Shown here one piece after another: positions 23,201 through 33,714 of a DNA stretch of 64,000 nt. The DNA is from Mytilisepta virgata (taxonomy: Eukaryota > Mollusca > Bivalvia > Mytilida > Mytilidae). How positions within the stretch are numbered: the first letter of the stretch is position 1; each line of letters starts with the position of its first letter. Location: positions 3,224,001 through 3,288,000 of the forward strand of contig JAPWFG010000019.1 of NCBI GenBank assembly GCA_028015205.1, written 5' to 3'. The notes beneath the pieces were generated by a model. It saw only the letters and a program-made list of their open reading frames with translations. It was not told where the DNA came from and did not search any database. Position numbers and translations under genes: made by a program.

Positions 23201-26200
23201 GTCCATCAATTTGTTATTTAAACATTATCATTAATTTATATAACAAATTTGGCAACACAATGAAAACATCCGATTTGATTTTCAAAATTTCAAAGATGAA
23301 AATTTTCTTAAGTTGGAATTTCGACACATCAAGGAAAATTACGTGAGTTTTCTTTGAATGGACTTCAAAATATACTTGACTTAACCGAGATTTCTAATCA
23401 ATTGAATGAGACTAAAGAAAGGTAAAAATGCTATGAACAAATGGACATATCCAAGTTTTTGATACAAACAAGTTCAAGACAATGAGGTTCGACTGTATTA
23501 TTTTAATTCTTAGAAATGGTCACACCTTTTCAGTGTCCTCATGTCCAGAAATGATGTTTTTTATGTTTGTCTTCATATAACTACATTTGTATAACAACAA
23601 ATTAAACATTCAGTAAAAAAAATTGTACAGTTTACTGTTTTGTAAGTGATTCTGTCAGTGATGTCAGTTTATGATAAAAAAAAACCTTTTATAATTCTCA
23701 GGGTAGCAGTCAATCTTGATGGCCACTACTTTTTAAATAGTAAGCTATGTGAATTGTAAAAAGTAAATTTTTTTGCAGGGTTGGGGGTAAACAAGGAGCT
23801 ATGCACAGATGCAAGGTGTGTAATGGTAGGGGAGTCAAAGTCACATTAAGACAATTAGGCCCTGGTATGGTACAACAAATGCAGTCTATATGTCCAGAAT
23901 GCCGTGGAGAAGGTAATTATAATATTTTGAGAAATTTTGATAAGAAGGAACTTGTTAGAAACAAAGTGACAGGAATAGCCAGCATTTGGATACCTTATGG
24001 TGTACCTTTTCCAGTTTGGTGAAAACACAAAATCCAAACATAGATTACCTGAAACTGGTCATTCTATTTGTGTCATATCTGAGGTCTGCTTCGCGTTCAG
24101 TGATATTTTTAATGATCATTACCACTATCTATAGGTGTGTCAGTATTTGATGATATACAGTGAAACCTGTCTTGAGAGACTGCCCCTTTTGCCATGAAAA
24201 TGTGGTCTTTCATGACAGGTGATCTCTCAATAGAGGTGTTTATTATAAAGAATGTTACAGTTATGGCAAATTCCAACTGGCCTCCTTAAAGAGGTTTGTT
24301 TTTCATGGGAGAGGTCTCTCAAGACAGGTTTTACTGTATAGTTATATTGTCAGTAACAAGGATTGAATAGTTGGACTTTTTTTCTTGTTTTAACCAAGTC
24401 ACGATTTATAACCGTAACATCACTATTATAATTTTTAGATTCCTGTGTATATAATATTATTGGACCATTCTCATGAAATGCTAATGCCATTGCACATTCT
24501 GCATGTTTAGAATTTGTCTATCATATTCCTTATCTTTTATTCCATATAGTGAGTTAAAGTTAAGTTTTGAATCAATTAGTTAAATGTCTCAAATTAATAG
24601 TTCATTATGTCACCATTATACATGTTAAAGTTTAATAAAACCTTTTTGTTTTCTTTTGACCAACAAAATTTTCCTTGTCAGAACGGTGCTTTTGCTCAAT
24701 TAAAATTCAGAACTAGATATATCTGAAAATTTATATGTATTCAGTTTTAAAGAAAAATAATTGGTCAAAATTAAATGTCCTCAATGGGAAAATATTCAAC
24801 ACCATTCAGGACAAAGACTGTGGTCCAGAGTGATTATAATTGTTGGAGCATTTTTGGTATAGATTTAGTTGTATATGTTATCAAGAACTAAGGAAAAGTT
24901 TATATATTTTGACCATTAAAATGTTTTTATAAGAAATATTCGGCAATGAGAGTATGATAGTCTGATTATTTTTACTCAGACCAATCATTTCATGTGGAAT
25001 TTAAAAAAATCATCTTTGATGTTCATGTAAATACTTTGGATTCATTTTATTTTGTTTGATATTTATTGTGGTATTCATGTGTACAAGAGAATTGTGAATT
25101 TAAGTATTTGATAAAATATATATCTCATATATTGCATAAGTACATTTCAAACCACATAATTTGTTTTACTCGAAACTACAGATTTTAACTGAACCTTTAG
25201 AATTGATGACCACAAAAAAATTATTCTGCAGTAGTCAAAAATAAGTTCTGAATAGACATATACAAAATGCTATTATGTAAAAGATGTAATACATGTTTGG
25301 GATATATAATAATGTCTGAAAACTATAACAGGTGAAACCATTAGTGAAAAGGACAAATGTAAAGAATGCAAAGGAAAGAAAGTAACACAGCAGAACAAGG
25401 TTCTAGAAGTACATGTAGATAAAGGCATGAAAGATAACCAGAAAATTCCATTCCGAGGGGAGGGAGATCAGGTTGTAAGTATTGTCAGGGCATAAAATAT
25501 AACCAGAAAATTCCATTCCGAGGGGAGGGAGATCAGGTTGTAAGTATTGTCAGGGCATGAAATATAACAAGAAAATTCCATTCCGAGGGGAGGGAGATCA
25601 GGTTGTAAGTATTGTCAGGGCATGAAATATAACCAAAACATTAAACAATAATATATTCATCCTTCATCATTCCAGATAAAGGATATAAGGTGATAAGTAT
25701 TTTAAAAGGCATTAAATGAAGCAAGAACATCATTTCAATTGGAGGGAGATCAGGTGAATGCATTTAAGATCTATGTTACTTCAAAATTCCATTCTGAGGG
25801 AAGGGAAATCAGGTTGTAGGTATTGTCACATCCAGGTTTAATAAATACATTTCCTGGTGTCAGTTTTTAGCTCACCTGGCCAAAGGTCTTAGTGAGTTAG
25901 TGATTTTCCGATGATCGATTTTAATTGAAAATCAGTTATTTTATTTCCAGCGACATTTGATTTTCAGCTTCAAAAATTGATCTCAAATCCGGATCGAAAT
26001 TTGTTTTTCCCGAGACCAGTACATATTTTACCATGATGTCTTAAACGTTTGTAAGCAGTGGCAGGCAGCCATTTTTGATGAAAATGCACAAAATCTTAGC
26101 ATATTATTAATGCATTATTATTATTGATTATTACTTGAGAAAAGAACACAATATTAATAACATGAACTACTAAAGAAGTGCACATAACTGAAAGATAAAA

Positions 26201-29200
26201 TGGGAAACCTTGACTCCAGCAAAAACTGGGAGCTGATGCACTGCTAGGGTAAGCATCCGCAGCTTATACATGTATATAGATGCCTATATAAACATGCACA
26301 TACTCTCTGTACAATTAAATAAACTAAATAAGCACATGGAGATGATAAAGACAATAGAATTAGCACATAATTATAGTAATTATAGGGAATACAATGAATA
26401 ATGCAGTGAAAAGAACAGTTAGATGTTTTTGTTAACTAAATGAAATCAGTCTGATTATAGTCGATAATCGATTTGAAGCATCCAGTTAATCGATAATTTT
26501 TGTCAAGCCGTTTTCCAACATGTCCATTGTATGGAAACTTAACATTTTAATCTTCTTGAGGACCACTGAATAGTGTTTAACCAATCTTGGTAGATTTGTT
26601 CCTAATAGATACCATTCTAAGAGTTGATAATTTCGAAACTTTGAAAAATTTCTTTTCAAGAACATCTGTGCGACCCAAAACGAAAATTGTCAGATGTGTT
26701 TCTATTAAAGGACCTTAAGAAGGGTTGTTACTTTGGTGCAGATCAGAAATCCAAAACGGCTGCCTGCATTGAATTTAGTTAATATTGTACTTTAAAATCT
26801 CTATTTATTGGTCGGCCTTATAATTTGTCAGTTTTAGAATTTTGTGGGAAAATAAATATTTTATAATCTCATTTTTCATCAGTTTCCAAGTTTTCAAATC
26901 ACGATCACGGAATTTTCAACATTATTCATGAACTGAATTAGTTCTTGTCAGCATCCAGTCTTCAATTCCTCAAAACAAATAAGTTTATTCATCCAAATTA
27001 TGAAAAGAAATGTTAGAAATACAAAATTTTAAACAAATATAATCAATTTTTTGCACCTCGAAGTTAGGTTAAGATAGTAACAACAAAATGAAGTTCGGTA
27101 TATATACGCTTCCAATTTCCCATTGCATAACAAGGATAAAAGTTAAATTGATATTACAAAATTAAACATACTATATTTCATAAGTCCTTTTCTTTAACCT
27201 ATAAATTGAATCGACATTGATCTTATACGAAGACGAAAGAAACCAATCAAATAGATATTCATTAGGTTCCATTACGAATCCTGATTATGACCATGTGTTA
27301 CCCACATGTCAAAACATGGTGGGTCATTTGAAGTTTGTCGTTGTTGTTTATGGATTTAAAATGGCAATTTTCATGAATATTGAGGATTAATTCATGCAAA
27401 AACAAATGAAGTAATAACTCGGAAAGTACAGGCTTTAATTTCGTCTTGTTTTACTTACCATTCATTAAACAAATCAATTTACTGGAAGTGATCAAAGATC
27501 CCATCACAACAAAAAGCCGAACAAAACGAATTTATCGTCAGTCTTTCAAATTTTCTCAAAAATAGGTGTTTTTTAGTGACAAGTAATTACGAGTAATTAC
27601 GATATGGGAAATATCATGTATTTAAATTCCTTCTTTTAAAGAATTGAATAAACATGCGAGAAATGATTCTTACAAGGACCTGACAAATTATTTATTCTTT
27701 TGTGCTGTTCACTGATATATGGCTGCCTGGTCGAAAAAGGGGGTTTCTGATTGTTTAATTTCAAAGATTTCTCTCTCCAAAACTACATGTCCCATGGGAT
27801 TGAAACCTGTGATAAAGCACCATTGCAAGGTACTACTCAAATGTTGTTACTATGTTGCTCATCCATTGACCATAGGTGTTTATTTTTAAGAATTGTGTCA
27901 GTTGACACTAACCACTAACATAAAAATATCCAGATGAGCAATACATACACCTGGAAGCCTCTTGTATGGTATAATTTGAATTAACATCAAATATATATAT
28001 AATAAATAAAAAGTTACATAGAGGAGACAGTTGTCAGTGTTCAGATTGTTGTTAAAATTTTATGGATTGTACAATAGGTATTATGATAAGACAACTTTTT
28101 TGCTTCCAAGATTTTGCCAGATAAATAAATAAGACTTATCAGCAATCTGCCGATACAAAATCATAAAGTAGTCCTTATATTAGTGTTGTTTAATTGGTTT
28201 ATATCAGTAATTGTTCATCTAATACTTTTGGTTGATGTAAATGAACCAGCTATTGATTATAATCGGATGCACACTTGCATAGTTTCTAATATTCATTGTT
28301 AGCAAAGCATGCCTCAAGTAGATTGATTTGGTATATATTATATCCAAACTTTTATGCAATACTGCTCAAAAACAAGATTCAGAAAATTGCAAAAAAGTTA
28401 TATCATACCTTCACCTTTGACTGCTTAATAAGTAATTTTTGATAATTCATTTGTTTTACTGTATTTTTAGCCTGATGTAGAACCTGGTGATGTAATAATT
28501 GTTTTACAAACACAAGAGCATGAAGTTTTTAAACGTGATGGTGATGATCTGATATGTTCCTACTCATTAAGTTTAACAGAAGCTTTATGTGGTTTCCATT
28601 TCACACTGAAACAATTAGATGGTAGAGATTTATTGATAAAGAGTCCACCAGGTGAAGTCATACACCCAGGTATGTTGTAAAAGATTTTGTTCAGTTTTAA
28701 TACACCCTAATGTCAGGGACTGATCTAGATGACAAAATTGAGATTTAAGTCCCAAAAAAATGCCCTAAAGTTGCTGCTTTAATAGCATTTTCAGCACAAA
28801 AAGAAGTCACCCAGAAATTTTGGTAAAGGGAAACAAATCTTATTTGTAAACAAAATTGTTGCCAAATTTTTGTTCCTTCATTATTTTGCTTTAGATTCAG
28901 ACAAAGCCATATGATTAATGACATTTACATTGACTATTAACTTTGGTTATGATCTCATGAATATTTTAATAGGATCTTAATACATGAAATGTCAGGAGGA
29001 GGAATGAACATGATAATGTCGGTTGTAAATGGTCCAACTGGTATTCAATCTGTTACCTGTGAAAACTGAGATAATGACTACTGTAGAGGAGTAACATGAA
29101 CAATTTGACAGTGTCTTTTGTCTTCGGCCAATTGACTATAGGCTTTATAGAATTTTTCTTTCTGCATTGTTATATGCAAGACGAAATACTTTCACACTCC

Positions 29201-32200
29201 TCCTAATGAGGCTCGTAGAGAAAGAAGTCACTTTAAATCTCAAAAGCTCACGTCTAGATTATACCCTGTAGTATCACATACTGTATTATCGAGGTCCTCT
29301 TCAGAACTGTTTCTATCCAATTTTCAGTTTGTCTGTCAAATCATTAAATCATCATTTTAACATTTAATTTGTATACATTGAACATATTAAAACAAACTTT
29401 ACTGGAATAAACTTCTTTATACTTTTGATATAGTTATTACTTTCTGTAATCCTAAGTGCGAATTTTTTAAAATTTGACCGCCTTAATAAATTGTCTTATC
29501 ACTTGGCTGAAAGTTGCAATTAGCTAAGTCATAATTAAAGCAATTGAACTTACCTGATTTTGTTAAAACTTGTCTTAACAGCCTGAGTAGTCTTGTAGTA
29601 GCATACTCACCTTGAGTGCAGAAGGTCACAGGTTCCATCACCGCTCGGGTCAAACCTAAGACATTGAAATTGGTATTTGCTGCTTCTCCGCCAAGCATGC
29701 AGCATTAAGGAGTAAGAGCAAAGGACTGGTCGTCTCGGTAGTCAGAATAATGTGTCCAGGTAGGGTTACCTCTGGACTGTTACCTCATGAGCTAGAACGT
29801 TCAAAATCTGGATCAGCATTGTTCATATTTATATCATATGAACATGTTCTCGACCTTATATGTATTAAATAATAGCCACTGGACTTTAAACAGTAATTCA
29901 TCCATCTATCAATCATGTCTTCAAGAGAAACAAAAACATTTCTCCTATGGAAATTTCAATGTAAAAGGGAGATAATTAGCTCTTTCTTTTAGAAATTTTT
30001 AAAATTTAAATATAATATCCCGCTGTTGCATGAAATATTTAATATGTGCATTGAAAATAATGATTTTACAAATTTTAGAATAGGTCTGAGTTGGTCAATT
30101 CAAATTTTTATTTTTTTCAAAATTTCAAGTGCATTAAATTTTCTATTGGGAATTCCCAATTCAAAACTATTTTTGAAGTGTACAAATATAAATTTTATGT
30201 TTTCTATGACAACTCAACAAGGTTAATAACCAACAAAAAATTACCTTATTCTAAAATTTAGACATTAAAAATGTGAAAAATCCATTGAACAAACTGAAGT
30301 TTCCAGACACTTGGCTTATAATTCAAAGATAAACTTATGACCTTACAATGGGGCATATTCATAGCATTTTTCATCACTTGGCATCTGGTATGCATTATCT
30401 GTCTGTAAAGTTTTACATTTTGATCTCATTCTCTGAAACCCCTAATCCAAATGAACTCAAACTTAGTATGAAGCAACTATGGAAAGACCTCTATAAAAGT
30501 TTGCATATATCATTCCGGTCAGACAACTAATGTGGCACATTAATGAATTTCTGATTGGACAAATTTTTAAAATCTTGTGAGACCGCAAAGCCAACTGTAC
30601 TGTAACTTGGTATGAAGCATCTGTGAAAGGACCTTTATAAAGAATATTTCATTCCAGTTGGTCCACTAATATGGCTGCCATGATGAATTCTTATTTCTAA
30701 TTGGACAAACTTTTAAAATCTTCTCTGAAACAACATAGCTAAATGAACTGAAACTTGTATGAAGCGTCTATGGAAGGATCTCTATAAAGTTTGAATATTT
30801 CGTCCCGATCGGACAGCTAATATGGTGGCCATGTTGAATTCTAATTTCTGATTGGTCAGAATTTTAAAAATCTACTCCTCAGAAACGACATGGCTAAATA
30901 AACTGAAAGTTGGTATGAAGCATCTGTTGAAGGTCCATTACAATTTTCACTTTATATGACATAAAATGGATTAATTGTGGGACTGTCAGGTGAGCTATAC
31001 AGGTTCCAGTCTCTTGAGCCTCTTGTTAAATAATATCTCATAAAATTATGTAATTTCAGGTTCTATTAGAACAGTGAAAGGAGAGGGAATGCCTGTGTAC
31101 AGAAATCCTTTTGAAAGGGGAAATATTTTTATAAGTTTTGACATTACTTTCCCACCACAGAACTTTGCTAATTCCGATCAGTTGAAAGTAAGTAGTTACT
31201 CTTAAAACTGTCAAAGAATGTACAACCAGTAATGCTAAAAGAAGAAAAAAAATAGAAAACTGAAATTCATAATCATTGGATGAGAGAAAATAACTAATGA
31301 TTGATTAATAATCAATAATAAAAAAATATATATGAAGCCTCTTTGAGTCTTCTTCTGGCAACATTAGTAAGATGTTCATGATTGGTATTTTTGTGTTCAT
31401 TTTGAATTTTTTGGTGCTTTTCAGAGTACTTGTTTCAAACATGTAAATTTTGAAAGAAAGTGTATCTCTTTCTGCAACATAAAAGTGAATGTTATCAATC
31501 ATAAATTTATTTTTGAGCTCAATATGATTGCTTTTTTAGGCATAATTTTTTTAGCTGACCTGACCCAAAGGGTCAAGTGAGCTATTCTCATCACTTGGAG
31601 TCCATCGTCCATTAAATTTTACAAAAATCTTCTCTGAAACTACTGGGCCAAAGGGAACCAAACTTGGCCACAAGCATCATTAGGGTATCTAGTTTAAAAA
31701 ATATGTCTGATGCCAACCAACATGGCCGACATGGCTAAACATAGAACATAGGGGTAAACTACAGTTTTTGGCTTATATTTCAAAAATTAAAGCATTTAGA
31801 GCAAAACCGACTGGGTAGAAATGTTCATAAGGTCAAGATCTACCTGCCATACAGACATATTGGTCTACCCCTTTGTTGGGTTAATGCCCCTGAATTGTTA
31901 ATTTTAAGGAAATTTTGCAGTTTTAGGTTATTATCTTAAATATTATTATAGATAAAGACAAACTGTAAACAGCAAAAATGTTCAACAAAGTAAGATCTAC
32001 AAATAAGTCAAAATCATTGATTGACCCCTTATAGGAGTTTTGCCCTTTAAAGACGGCATCTGGCATAAACTTTCCTTTAAGGATATTCTCCTCTGAAACC
32101 ACTGGGCTAATTGGGTCCATAATTTGATGGAATGGTCCTTTGGTGGCCCCTGTCCGGCATCCCCGACTACCAACGGATATGGCTGCTGTGACTAAAATAG

Positions 32201-33114
32201 AAAAAGGGGAGGGGGGGGGGAATTAATTTCAAAAATTTTCTATGAAACCACAAGGCCCAATTGGATGGTCCTGAGGAGGTCCTCTTTCAGAAATTTATCC
32301 GATTACCCAGACTGTCAACAAAAGATGGCCGCCACAGCCACAGTAAAAAATCTTCTTGTCTATAACCACAGAGCGAATAGGAACTAAAGTTGGGAGCAAT
32401 GGTCCTTACATGTTTCTCTTTCAGAGTTATGTTCGATAACCACGGCCCTCTTTCAGAAATGTGTCCGATGAGCCGAACTGTCAACCAGGATTGCCGCCAC
32501 AGCCGAAATAATAAATCATAGGATCCTATGGGAAAATTCTTTTAAAAATCTTTTTGTCTGAAACCACTGAGCCAATTGGAACCAGACTTGGAAGAAATGG
32601 TCCTTAGATGGACCTCTTTTAGAATTGTGTCTGTTTTCTATCTCATGTTTATTGAGTGATACAGAAATGTGTTTAAGAAGGGTAAAAGATTGTCTCATTT
32701 CTGTGCAACCTGTTGACAGAGTAAACAGTATTTTCTTTTAATAATAATAACTTGGAAATAGTTAATCTAACCAAAATATATGAAGTATTATTGATTCAAA
32801 GTAAAAAATTTAGTATCACATTCCTGTAGCCATTAATTTTGTAATTGTAGATAGCATTTCTAGATTGTATTAAAGCCAACAGTTATTTATCTAATTTTCG
32901 TGGATTTTTCTTCTCTTTCCTTTCTCAGAAACTGGAAGCTTTATTACCAGGTAGACCAGAGAGAGAGATTCCTACTGGTGAAGATGTAGAAGAAGTTGAT
33001 CTAGTAGAATATGATGAAACTCGTGGAAAAAGCCGAAGACACAGAGACGCTTATCATGAAGATGATGACGATGATGAGGGTCATGGACCCAGAGTACAAT
33101 GTGCACATCAATAA
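11285..33114 (+). CDS. DNAJA2: DnaJ homolog subfamily A member 2 (type I Hsp40), ten coding exons
   Basis: Exons: 11285-11353, 13411-13470, 18341-18446, 20728-20854, 22974-23054, 23779-23912, 25332-25474, 28471-28669, 31060-31187, 32929-33114. All junctions are GT-AG, and the joined frame is open for 410 residues (human DNAJA2 has 412). Order of parts: J domain with HPD at 33-35; a G/F-rich stretch at about 79-113; zinc motifs CTKCHGVG (143-150), CKVCNGRG (159-166), CPECRGEG (186-193) and CKECKGKK (202-209); C-terminal substrate-binding domains; an acidic tail; and C-terminal CAHQ, a farnesylation box shared with the vertebrate protein. Family role: the J domain stimulates the Hsp70 ATPase and the rest delivers unfolded clients, in the cytosol and at membranes. 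The stop is followed by three more in-frame stops. DNAJA1/A4 orthology is less likely given the conserved VQCAHQ end and the zinc-motif spacing. Confidence 0.95.
11785..12780 (+). pseudogene. Degenerate LINE (non-LTR) reverse transcriptase in DNAJA2 intron 1
   Basis: One main frame carries reverse transcriptase hallmarks: [20 protein letters not shown] before the catalytic block [10 protein letters not shown] (12257-12286), then [13 protein letters not shown] and NYTYLGVTF, and further on [10 protein letters not shown]. The frame is broken by stops, including those near 12236, 12338 and 12590, and by shifts before 12029. The piece starts near the [12 protein letters not shown] block and ends before any polyadenylated tail I can define. 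It is a dead, 5'-truncated copy oriented with the host gene. The clade cannot be fixed by eye. Confidence 0.8.
13552..15108 (+). repeat. AGCTCACCTGG-family repeat, 5' parts of a composite
   Basis: One copy starts at about 13552 (TTTTAGCTCAGCTG) and runs with the family text to about 14460. A second 5' end (TTTTAGCTCACCTGCC) occurs at about 14845 and is cut at 15108 by a hAT-like element. Two 5' ends but only one 3' end (17077) imply nesting or truncation within DNAJA2 intron 2. Confidence 0.8.
15109..15910. mobile_element. hAT-like non-autonomous transposon, 802 bp
   Basis: Ends are CAGGGTTCTCACTAAG on the left and CTTAGCGAGAACCCTG on the right, inverted repeats with one mismatch in 16. TGAAAC flanks both sides directly (15103-15108 and 15911-15916), as a target duplication would. 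The CAGGG ends suggest the hAT superfamily, though its usual duplication is 8 bp. Subterminal palindromes built on GAGTCC or GCGTCC occur near both ends (15135-15154, 15187-15206, 15816-15836). An A21 run lies at 15329-15349. Minus-strand open frames at 15471-15692 and 15668-15886 match nothing I recognise. It sits inside an AGCTCACCTGG-family repeat. Confidence 0.75.
16006..16091. repeat. Fold-back (inverted repeat) unit
   Basis: Arms 16012-16044 and 16053-16085, 33 bp each with three mismatches, enclose an 8-nt spacer. CCTT/AAGG extends the stem outward after a small bulge. This is probably a short palindromic MITE. It lies 11 bp upstream of the SINE's left target duplication. Confidence 0.75.
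16116..16376 (-). mobile_element. tRNA-derived SINE, full-length-like, with 13-bp target duplication
   Basis: On the minus strand the element opens with a tRNA-like head whose A box is TGGCCGAGTGG (complement of 16355-16365). Its B box, AGTTCGAATCT, is near-consensus (complement of 16288-16298). The wide A-to-B spacing suggests a class II (Ser/Leu-type) tRNA with a long variable arm. An unrelated body follows and ends at the ACCCCAACTAAACAAAC region. Direct repeats TTGATGCATCCTG at 16103-16115 and 16377-16389 are identical 13-mers, showing insertion by target-primed retrotransposition. A second copy lies at 18061-18248. Confidence 0.9.
18061..18248 (+). mobile_element. 5'-truncated copy of the same SINE with 12-bp target duplication
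   Basis: The copy begins within the B-box region (GGTTGTGAATTCGAATCTC) and continues with the same body and tail as the 16.1-16.4 kb SINE, ending CCCCAACTAAACAAA. ACCATTTATAAA flanks it at 18049-18060 and 18249-18260. The truncation therefore happened at insertion, not by later deletion. It lies just upstream of DNAJA2 exon 3, in the gene's orientation. Confidence 0.9.
19359..20427 (+). mobile_element. hAT-like non-autonomous element with transposase N-terminal fragment
   Basis: Left end CAGGGCCTAATCT (19359 on) and right end AGATTAGGCCCTG (to 20427) are perfect inverted repeats. Inside is an open frame at 20079-20282 whose product starts [10 protein letters not shown], has a basic KRK segment, and ends with [12 protein letters not shown]. 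This resembles the start of zinc-finger/hAT transposase-like proteins (ZNF862 or KIAA1586 type), but it stops at 67 residues with no catalytic part. No matching 8-bp target duplication remains. It lies in DNAJA2 intron 3. Confidence 0.7.
21250..21835 (+). repeat. Tandem repeat, ~156-bp unit, DNAJA2 intron 4
   Basis: The phrase CATATTACTT recurs at about 21257, 21413, 21616 and 21772, and the text between (TTAGGTCACTCTGACC, TTGACTTAGGTTAAGTTT) is also repeated. Spacings are about 156, 203 and 156 bp; the middle interval contains an extra partial unit. Divergence is modest. Confidence 0.85.
21976..22902 (+). repeat. AGCTCACCTGG-family repeat, near full length
   Basis: Starts TTTTAGCTCACCTGG and ends CAGGTTAGTGATACAGG followed by a hairpin (AGGCT, GAGAGCCT) and GTAG. 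Between are four or more internal paragraphs, each with TCTGAAACCA, TTGGCCAATT, a GGCAGCAATGGTCCTTA-like line and CCTATGGGAAA. The element is therefore itself built of ~170-190 bp tandem paragraphs. Confidence 0.85.
23080..23495. mobile_element. Tc1/mariner-type MITE, 416 bp, intron 5
   Basis: Ends CAGTTGAACCTTGTTATG and, inverted, CAGTCGAACCTCATTGTC, flanked by TA on both sides (23078-23079 and 23496-23497). TA target duplications with short inverted ends point to Tc1/mariner. It has no coding capacity. The inverted repeats have drifted more than in the 24.2 kb copy. Confidence 0.7.
24158..24336. mobile_element. Tc1/mariner-type MITE, 179 bp, intron 6
   Basis: The 23-bp ends (CAGTGAAACCTGTCTTGAG on the left) match with one difference when inverted. 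TA flanks both sides (24156-24157 and 24337-24338). A second internal pair (GAGAC...GTCTC, TTTCATG...) suggests further palindromic structure. Confidence 0.85.
25424..25830 (+). repeat. 65-bp tandem array beginning inside DNAJA2 exon 7
   Basis: The unit spans the last ~50 coding bases of exon 7 plus the start of intron 7. It repeats exactly every 65 bp three times: GAAAATTCCATTCC starts at 25441, 25506 and 25571. Each unit holds the donor GTTGTAAGT (GT at 25475, 25540 and 25605). More decayed units follow near 25640-25706, 25707-25760 and 25776-25830. Only the first unit is needed for the open frame. Reading past the first donor meets TAA at 25493-25495. Confidence 0.93.
25865..27966 (+). repeat. 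AGCTCACCTGG-family repeat with an unusual interior, intron 7
   Basis: A 5' end (TTTTAGCTCACCTGGCC) at about 25867 and a family 3' end (CAGATGAGCAATACATACACC, then GGAAGCCTCTTG) at 27966 bracket two kilobases of mostly different text. Either a large insertion or an unrelated interior lies between matching ends, or two truncated copies are being seen. The interior shows no coding. Confidence 0.55.
29581..29915 (+). mobile_element. Diverged tRNA-derived SINE (second family), intron 8
   Basis: This shares most of its length with the SINE at 50882-51212: the tRNA-like head (GAGTGCAGAAGGTCACAGG), the body line TTGGTATTTGCTGCTTCTCC, AACATGTTCTCG, CCACTGGACTTTAAAC and the tail AATTCATCCATCT. The B box is mutated. 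TGTCTT at 29571 and about 29916 may be the remains of a target duplication. Confidence 0.8.
30325..31026 (+). repeat. AGCTCACCTGG-family repeat, diverged, intron 8
   Basis: The 5' end is worn (TTTTTCATCACTTGGCATCTGG is the first clear line). Internal paragraphs repeat AATATGG.GGCCATG and TTTCTGATTGG, and the 3' end reads CAGGTGAGCTATACAGG then GAGCCTCTTGTTA. It stops about 35 bp before exon 9. Confidence 0.75.
31547..32640 (+). repeat. AGCTCACCTGG-family repeat, 3'-truncated, intron 9
   Basis: Starts TTTTTTTAGCTGACCTGACCC. The first part matches the 13.6-14.1 kb copy closely (GCATTTAGAGCAAAAC, GAATTGTTAATTTTAAGG, AACTGTAAACAGCAAAAATG). The second part carries the GGTCCTTAGATGG paragraphs. 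No 3' hairpin end is seen. Confidence 0.8.
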
Positions 33115-33542
33115 TAATAGTGAAATTTAGGTTCAAATTCAGAGGATTAAGCGAGAGAGGGATGGTATATGTGTGAGTGTGTTTAATGTGATAATTAAGG
33201 TTATAATATTTTCAAAGTCGTTTGTCTGATTAAGGCATCTTTTATACAATTTTAAAAATTTCATTCTCAAACAGAACAAATTATTACATCTAAAAAGATG
33301 AGTGGAAAAGAGAAATACCACTTTAAGGAACAAGGATACAGAACAAAATAATTATTTCAGATATTTATTTAAAAAGCCAGTATAAATTTTAATGAAGTTA
33401 ATATTCATTTGTGCAGCTGTTTGTAAGATCTGATTAACATATAAAAACACTTTTAATTTTTTAGGATACTGAATTTGTTACCACTTAGATCACTGACAAG
33501 TAACTTAAGAATAGATATATATATATGTATATTTTCAATGTA

Positions 33543-33714
33543 CAGTCAATTCTCTTTATCTCAAACCTATAGGGACCAGCTATTTTCTTTCAGCTTAACC
33601 AAAAATTTGAGATATGATGACTAAAATTGTATGATTATTACTGTTGACAGTCCAGAGAGTCTGTACAACACTAAATTTTGAATTAAATGTGTTTGAGATA
33701 ATGAGAGTCAACTG
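33543..33714. mobile_element. Tc1/mariner-type MITE, 172 bp, in DNAJA2 3' flank
   Basis: Left end CAGTCAATTCTCTTTATC and inverted right end CAGTTGACTCTCATTATC match at 20 of 24 positions, continuing with CTCAAAC in both. TA flanks both sides (33541-33542 and 33715-33716). If the transcript runs to the AATAAA near 34.86 kb, the MITE is part of the mature 3' UTR and would form a stem there. Confidence 0.78.

Noticed and set aside
23801..24022. 73-codon frame as a stand-alone zinc-finger gene
   Set aside because: Its first part is DNAJA2 exon 6 (zinc motifs 2 and 3); the rest is intron read-through.
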